Below are positions 59,623-64,000 of a DNA stretch of 64,000 nt, piece by piece (the first letter of the stretch is position 1; every line of letters starts with the position of its first letter). Source of the stretch: Bacteroidales bacterium (GTDB lineage Bacteria; Bacteroidota; Bacteroidia; Bacteroidales; F082); the NCBI GenBank assembly GCA_024400425.1, contig JAKSMV010000002.1, positions 124,001 through 188,000 of the forward strand. Reading direction: 5' to 3'. The position numbers were made by a program, and so were the translations under genes. The notes under the pieces were generated by a model. That model did no database searches. It worked only from the letters and a program-made list of their open reading frames with translations, and was not told the origin of the DNA.

Positions 59623-60532
59623 ACTCGATATTCCTTTTCAATCCTTCAAAACCTGCCCGTTTCATTGCCGAATGGGAAAACATTTCGTTGAAAGTGTCTC
59701 CGTTAAGTTGTTGCCATTTGGTTTTGTCCATGGTTTTCAATTGTTCGGAAGGCTGAAACAATGGTTCTTTATTGGCTGTTGAGAAACGATTGTAAGGACA
59801 CGCATCTTGGCAGAGGTCGCAACCATAAATCCAATCCTTGAAATTTGCACTGTCAATGTCGTTAATGCTTCCTTTATGTTCGATGGTAAGATAGGAAATA
59901 CAACGTTTGGCATCAATGTGAAACGGGCGGTCCAAAGCTCCAGTGGGACATGTATCGAGGCATTTTGTGCAAGTGCCGCAATGGTTTGGAATCAATTTGC
60001 CTACGGGTTCAATTTGAATAGGAAGAAAGATGTGCCCGATGAAGAAGAACGAGCCTTTCTTTGGATGTATTAACGAGGTGTTCTTCCCGATGAAGCCCAA
60101 TCCGCATCGTGCAGCCCATGCGCGGTCGAGCACAGGTGCCGAATCAACGAAAAGTCGTGTGCCTTCAAGTTTTCCTGTCTTTGTTTCAATGAATTCGAGT
60201 AGCTCTTTCAGCCTTTTCTTTACCACTTCGTGATAGTCGGCTCCGTAGGCATATTTGGCAATGTGATAACTGTTTCCGTTGAGTTTTTCTTCTGGAAAAT
60301 AGTTGTAAATCACCGAGATGATGCTCTTTGTTCCTTCAACTAAAAGTCGGGGGTCGTAGCGTTTTTCACGGTTGCGTTCGAGATACGACATCGTGCCTTG
60401 GCAGCCTTCGGCAAGCCAATGTTCAACGTGTTTCGAGTCTGTTTCAAGAAAATCTGGCAGTGATATTCCACAGCCATCGAAGCCAATGCGTTGGGCTTCG
60501 GCTACAATCGACGCTGAAAGCGAATCGGGCAT
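59603..60532 (-). CDS. queG: Epoxyqueuosine reductase
   Basis: 309 residues; cobalamin-dependent last step of queuosine synthesis, reducing epoxyqueuosine in tRNA. Two [4Fe-4S] motifs are present, CGTCTKCLDTCPTGAL and CDLCQDACPYN, plus DSAPVLDRAWAARCGLGFIG in the catalytic domain. The start codon directly follows the TAA of the upstream barrel gene. Confidence 0.95.
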   Translation of the reverse strand: MPDSLSASIVAEAQRIGFDGCGISLPDFLETDSKHVEHWLAEGCQGTMSYLERNREKRYDPRLLVEGTKSIISVIYNYFPEEKLNGNSYHIAKYAYGADYHEVVKKRLKELLEFIETKTGKLEGTRLFVDSAPVLDRAWAARCGLGFIGKNTSLIHPKKGSFFFIGHIFLPIQIEPVGKLIPNHCGTCTKCLDTCPTGALDRPFHIDAKRCISYLTIEHKGSINDIDSANFKDWIYGCDLCQDACPYNRFSTANKEPLFQPSEQLKTMDKTKWQQLNGDTFNEMFSHSAMKRAGFEGLKRNIEFISQEP

Positions 60533-61207
60533 TTAGAATGGTGAAATCGTGAAGCCTACCGACAAAGGCAAGAATTGTGGTGCATCGTGGCCTAATTCGA
60601 ACAGTTGGTTGAATTGGAAGGCGCCAAAAAGGCTGAACCAACGATAGCCAACGCGCAAAGTGCCCGAATAGGCAAAACGTTCGGTATTAGGGATGTAGTT
60701 TTGGACAACGTCGATATGTGTGTCAGTTTCGTCATATCCAACATATCTTGTGCGGGTGCCCATACGGATACCAAACTTGAAGCCCACGCCAATCTTCCAC
60801 GCATCGTGAATGCGGAACTTGAGTTCCAACGGGATGTCGAGATAGGTTGGACTGACTTTATAGCGCTTAAATCCTTCTTCGCCACGCATTTGTGTGAGGA
60901 CGAGATCGCCAGAGGTGAGGTAAGGGTTGTCGATGTGGCTGTATGAGAAATAGTTGTGTGAGGTCATGCCAACGCCGAGCGAAACGGTGTGAACTTTGCT
61001 TTCAGCCAAAGGGAAGTTGTAGGTGAGGGCGCAGCTGAAGCCTTGGTTGAAACCACGTGGGTCCCAGTTTTCGCTTGGCTTGAGCTGAATGTCGGAGAAG
61101 AGGTCGAAACCAAATGTGACTTTATTGTCGGTCTTGTTGGCGATGAGTTGGGCGTATGAACCAACCGAAAGCACCAATGCGATAAGTGTGAAAAGAATCT
61201 TCTTCAT
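60533..61207 (-). CDS. Outer-membrane beta-barrel protein
   Basis: 224 residues with a signal peptide (LIALVLSVGSYAQ) and long alternating strands (VHTVSLGVGMTSHNYFSYSH, AWKIGVGFKFGIRMGTRTR). Ends with a hydrophobic strand to Phe (VGFTISPF), a typical Bam-recognised C-terminus. Co-transcribed with queG, with no gap. Confidence 0.78.
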   Translation of the reverse strand: MKKILFTLIALVLSVGSYAQLIANKTDNKVTFGFDLFSDIQLKPSENWDPRGFNQGFSCALTYNFPLAESKVHTVSLGVGMTSHNYFSYSHIDNPYLTSGDLVLTQMRGEEGFKRYKVSPTYLDIPLELKFRIHDAWKIGVGFKFGIRMGTRTRYVGYDETDTHIDVVQNYIPNTERFAYSGTLRVGYRWFSLFGAFQFNQLFELGHDAPQFLPLSVGFTISPF

Positions 61208-61238
61208 ATTAAAGTGTTGTATCTACGTGTTGAAACGA

Positions 61239-61246
61239 CAAAAATA
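61239..61246 (-). promoter_or_regulatory. Bacteroidetes -7 box, barrel-queG operon
   Basis: TATTTTTG on the minus strand, 31 nt before ATG 61207. Confidence 0.55.
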
Positions 61247-61284
61247 GGAATAAATTATCAAAGCTAAATGTTTTATTTGCAAAA

Positions 61285-61734
61285 CTATGGTTTCATTTTG
61301 GCCATGATTTCTGCTCGGCGGTCAAGCAACTCGTTGATTTGGTCGTCGTTGAGTTGTGTGTTGCGCAGCTTTTTGTCGATTTCGACCAGCTGTGAAGAAT
61401 AGTTTTCGTTAGTCCCGGGAATGTCTTTCAGTTCAACTTCCTTGTTGGGCGCTGTTTCAGGAGTTGTTGGCTTGGCAGGATTGCTGGTCTGGAAATCCAT
61501 ATTGCCGAGTTTTCCCATGAATGCCGAAACCAATTGCTTGGTGAACGGATCGAGTTTGAAAATCTCAACTTTCAGCTCGTCTTTCAGTTCATCGAATTGC
61601 GACATGAACATCTTGAGTTGTTCGAGTTGCTCAGGATCGACATTGGGCATGTTGTCAAAATCCTGATTTTCAATCATCTGTTTGATTTTGTTGAGTATGT
61701 TTTCGAGTTCGTTGTTGAAGTTTTCTTCGTCCAT
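61285..61734 (-). CDS. Small acidic helical protein of unknown function
   Basis: 149 residues, no signal or membrane segment. Predicted helices at both ends (residues 1-70 and 105-149) flank a Pro/Thr-rich linker (NPAKPTTPETAPN). No family recognised. No promoter seen; it could be co-transcribed with the barrel-queG pair. Confidence 0.65.
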   Translation of the reverse strand: MDEENFNNELENILNKIKQMIENQDFDNMPNVDPEQLEQLKMFMSQFDELKDELKVEIFKLDPFTKQLVSAFMGKLGNMDFQTSNPAKPTTPETAPNKEVELKDIPGTNENYSSQLVEIDKKLRNTQLNDDQINELLDRRAEIMAKMKP

Positions 61735-61884
61735 TTCTTGTTTTCTGTTTTATGAATTGTCAGGTTTAATAAGGTGCGATGCTCCTATCAAATATCATTC
61801 CGATTGCAAAGGAAACGCTTTTTTCTGAAAATAAGTGCCAAATTGACAAAAATTCACGAATATTGCACTACAAAAGTTTCGATT

Positions 61885-62670
61885 ATGGATTTCAAGACGC
61901 TGAAAATACAATTGGGCGAAAGCATGGCTTGGATTAATCTCGACCGTCCCGAGGTGCGTAATGCCATGAATGCCGAAATGATTCGAGAACTGACTGAGGT
62001 TTTCGATTGGCTCAATAGCCGCGACGATATTCGTGTAATTATCCTAAAAGGCAATGGTGCCGCGTTTTGCGCTGGTGCCGACCTGAATTATATGAAGGAA
62101 ATGGCTTCGTTCAGCCGTGAAGAGAATGTGGCTGACGCTGAGCGTTTGTCGAAATTGTTCCGTACTATTTTTTTCTGCAACAAGGCGGTTGTGGTTGTGG
62201 TTCATGGAGCTTGCATGGGTGGCGCTAACGGAATCGTTGCTGCCGCTGATGTGGTGATTGCCGAAACGAACACTAAATTTGCGTTTTCGGAGGTGCGGTT
62301 AGGCATTACGCCAGCCACCATTTCGCCTTTTGTGGTGCAGAAAATTGGCAATGCTGCCGCTCGTGATTTGATGCTTACGGGCAGACGTTTCTCGGCTTTG
62401 GAAGCCAAGGAGTGCAAGTTGGTGAATGCCGTTGCCGAACAGTCGGAACTGATTGATGTTGAGCGCCGTTATGTTGAGCATTTTCTGCAAGCATCGCCTG
62501 TTGCGGTGGCCGAATGCAAGAATCTGCTTCGCATGGTGAGTGGTTTCAGTAATCCATACGATGCCATTTTTGGCCGTACTTCAGAAATCATTGCCGAGCA
62601 ACGCATTTCTGAAGCGGGTCAGGAAGGCATGAATGCCTTTTTCGAGAAGCGGAAGCCGAATTGGCAATGA
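61885..62670 (+). CDS. Enoyl-CoA hydratase/isomerase family protein
   Basis: 261 residues of the crotonase fold. FCAGADLNYMKEM forms the first oxyanion-hole element and CMGGANGIVAAADVVIA the second; the AFSEVRLGI region contains the Glu typical of hydratases. Close in style to methylglutaconyl-CoA hydratase (leucine catabolism), but isovaleryl-CoA pathway genes are absent here. ATG 61885 (MDFKTLKI) fits family N-termini; an upstream frame to 61774 is likely spurious. Convergent with the S41 gene, 1 nt apart. Confidence 0.88.
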   Translation: MDFKTLKIQLGESMAWINLDRPEVRNAMNAEMIRELTEVFDWLNSRDDIRVIILKGNGAAFCAGADLNYMKEMASFSREENVADAERLSKLFRTIFFCNKAVVVVVHGACMGGANGIVAAADVVIAETNTKFAFSEVRLGITPATISPFVVQKIGNAAARDLMLTGRRFSALEAKECKLVNAVAEQSELIDVERRYVEHFLQASPVAVAECKNLLRMVSGFSNPYDAIFGRTSEIIAEQRISEAGQEGMNAFFEKRKPNWQ

Positions 62671-62671
62671 A

Positions 62672-64000
62672 TCAAAGCACTTCGAGCGCTTTCTGAAGTA
62701 TTTCGTCCATTTCTTGGTAGATAGGATAGAAGCCTTCGTCGTCAAACAAGTCGCGACCGATGTAAGCTTTCATCAGGATGTTTGATTCGCGGCGGGCCAC
62801 CTGCTTTTCTTCGTCATTTCCTTTGATGCCTTTCTTTTCGGCCAACTGAATGAGTTCGTTGAACATGGAATCGGTGATGCGGAACGACTGCTTGAATTGT
62901 TCAACGGTCTTGTATTGCTGCAATTCCTTGCGGTGTGTGTCAGAATAGTTGAAGGCATATTCGTAAAGGATGCCGAGGTTCACGATGCGGTTGAAGAAAT
63001 ATTCCGTGCTGTCGTTGACCAAAGGCACATAGATGTCGGGCATGATGCCGCCGCCGCCATATACGGTCTTTCCTTTAGGAGTGGTATATTTCAGTGAATC
63101 AGCGAAGTGAATGCTGTCGGCACTGTACATCTCGCCGCTTACCCAGCGGTCATACGATTCGTAAAGGTAGCTTTCGCGGTCACCGTTGAAAGGCTTTTGG
63201 ATGCAGCGTCCTGTGGGTGTGTGGTATTTGGCCACTGTCAGGCGCAAGGCGGAGTTGTCGCTGAGCATGATTTGTTCTTGCACTAGTCCTTTGCCGAACG
63301 AGCGACGGCCGATGATGGTGCCGCGGTCGTTGTCCTGCAAGGCTCCGGCCACGATTTCGCTTGCGCTGGCCGATTCGTCGTCGATGAGCACTGCCACAGG
63401 AATGTCTTCAAGCATGCCGTGGCGACGGGCGTTCATGTAGTAGGCTGGACGGTTGCGGCCTTCGGTATAGACGATGAGGCTGCCCTTGGGCAGAAACTCG
63501 TCGGCAATCTCAACGGCGGCTGAGAGGTAGCCTCCGCCATTGCCACGAAGGTCGAAGATGAGCTTCTTCATGCCTGCTCGATTCAGTTTTTTGATGCTGC
63601 TCTTGAATTCATCGTAGGTGGTAGCCGAAAACTTGCTGAGTTTCAGGTAACCGATTTCATCGTTGAGCATATACGCGACATCGACACTGTAGGTGGGTAT
63701 CACGTCACGGACGATGGTGTAGTCGGTGAGACCTTCCACGCCACGACGTTTGACTTTCACTTTCACTTTGGTGCCTTTCGGCCCTTTCAGCTTGCGAATT
63801 ACATCCTCGTTTTTCAACTTTTGGTTTGCTACTATGGTGTCGTCAACATAGATGATGCGGTCGCCAGCCATGAGGCCGACTTTTTCGGAAGGACCGTCTT
63901 TGATGACTTGCACAATGGCGATGGTGTCTTTCTCAAGCCTGAATTGTACGCCAATGCCTTCGAAACTGCCTAACAGCGGGTCGTTCACTTCGTTGAATTC
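62672..64000 (-). CDS. S41 C-terminal processing peptidase, 5' truncated by window edge
   Basis: 443 visible codons with the reading frame open to the window edge. A PDZ domain (FEGIGVQFRLEKDTIAIVQV, GLMAGDRIIYVDDT) is followed by the S41 catalytic core: the Ser in DDESASASEIVAGAL and the Lys in GRRSFGKGLVQEQ, as in Tsp/CtpA-like tail-specific proteases. The N-terminal signal and the start of the PDZ-flanking region are missing. It processes envelope proteins in the periplasm by family. The C-terminal 100 residues are a helical extension common in Bacteroidetes. Confidence 0.93.
   Translation of the reverse strand, partial: EFNEVNDPLLGSFEGIGVQFRLEKDTIAIVQVIKDGPSEKVGLMAGDRIIYVDDTIVANQKLKNEDVIRKLKGPKGTKVKVKVKRRGVEGLTDYTIVRDVIPTYSVDVAYMLNDEIGYLKLSKFSATTYDEFKSSIKKLNRAGMKKLIFDLRGNGGGYLSAAVEIADEFLPKGSLIVYTEGRNRPAYYMNARRHGMLEDIPVAVLIDDESASASEIVAGALQDNDRGTIIGRRSFGKGLVQEQIMLSDNSALRLTVAKYHTPTGRCIQKPFNGDRESYLYESYDRWVSGEMYSADSIHFADSLKYTTPKGKTVYGGGGIMPDIYVPLVNDSTEYFFNRIVNLGILYEYAFNYSDTHRKELQQYKTVEQFKQSFRITDSMFNELIQLAEKKGIKGNDEEKQVARRESNILMKAYIGRDLFDDEGFYPIYQEMDEILQKALEVL

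Overview
The window looks like a chromosomal segment of a Bacteroidota member, most likely an uncultured Bacteroidales. The evidence is type IX secretion (T9SS) C-terminal sorting domains, an S46 dipeptidyl-peptidase, DUF4292 and DUF3109 proteins, many Bacteroidetes-type -7 boxes (TAnnTTTG) directly before start codons, and weak Shine-Dalgarno signals. Both edges cut genes: mnmG at the left and an S41 C-terminal processing peptidase at the right. No rRNA, tRNA, CRISPR array, transposase or prophage was seen.

Layout. 1-11.9 kb: mnmG, a SAM methyltransferase, an orphan NtrY-like sensor kinase, then an envelope block (flippase, dut, TPR protein, DUF4292 lipoprotein, EnvC-like LytM factor, a 52-residue lipoprotein, SprT-like protein). 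12-20 kb: a membrane TPR/HTH regulator, a 1065-residue GLUG-repeat T9SS protein, and an ABC importer operon of the NrtABC/SsuABC/ThiXYZ type. 20-29 kb: a DUF1295 membrane enzyme, an OxyR-like regulator in which the peroxidatic cysteine position is serine, a cupin, recG, a DPP11-type S46 peptidase and an M16 peptidase.

29.1-39.8 kb is the most interesting region. Seven tightly packed co-directional genes begin at one good promoter: TerB/Sel1-repeat protein, M48 peptidase-TerB fusion, zinc-ribbon protein, membrane Ser/Thr kinase, zinc-ribbon triple-AAA ATPase, zinc-ribbon-FHA protein and PP2C phosphatase. This is a self-contained phospho-signalling unit (writer, reader, eraser) joined to an AAA remodelling machine, a protease and TerB domains. 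It resembles in logic the Ter-type stress and conflict systems, but has no TerC, TerD or TerY (vWA) gene. I do not recognise it as a named system.

39.9-45.6 kb: DUF3109, then a membrane protein / winged-helix regulator / CreD unit with a 17-bp palindrome repeated before its first gene and before creD; diacylglycerol kinase, ornithine carbamoyltransferase, a decayed transporter fragment, an AT-rich orphan gene, and a probable small RNA bracketed by a promoter and a terminator. 45.7-64 kb: ileS (with a rearranged GXHH signature), a dksA-like gene, lspA, GNAT, ribF-asd, a lamin-tail T9SS protein, a phosphoesterase, an acyltransferase, an MltF-like lytic transglycosylase, two outer-membrane barrels, queG, a small acidic protein, enoyl-CoA hydratase and the S41 peptidase.

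Six copies of a short palindromic element with GTAGAGACG-type ends are scattered between genes, mainly just after stop codons. Starts were moved from the longest open frame to an internal ATG where a signal peptide, promoter box or family length supported it.
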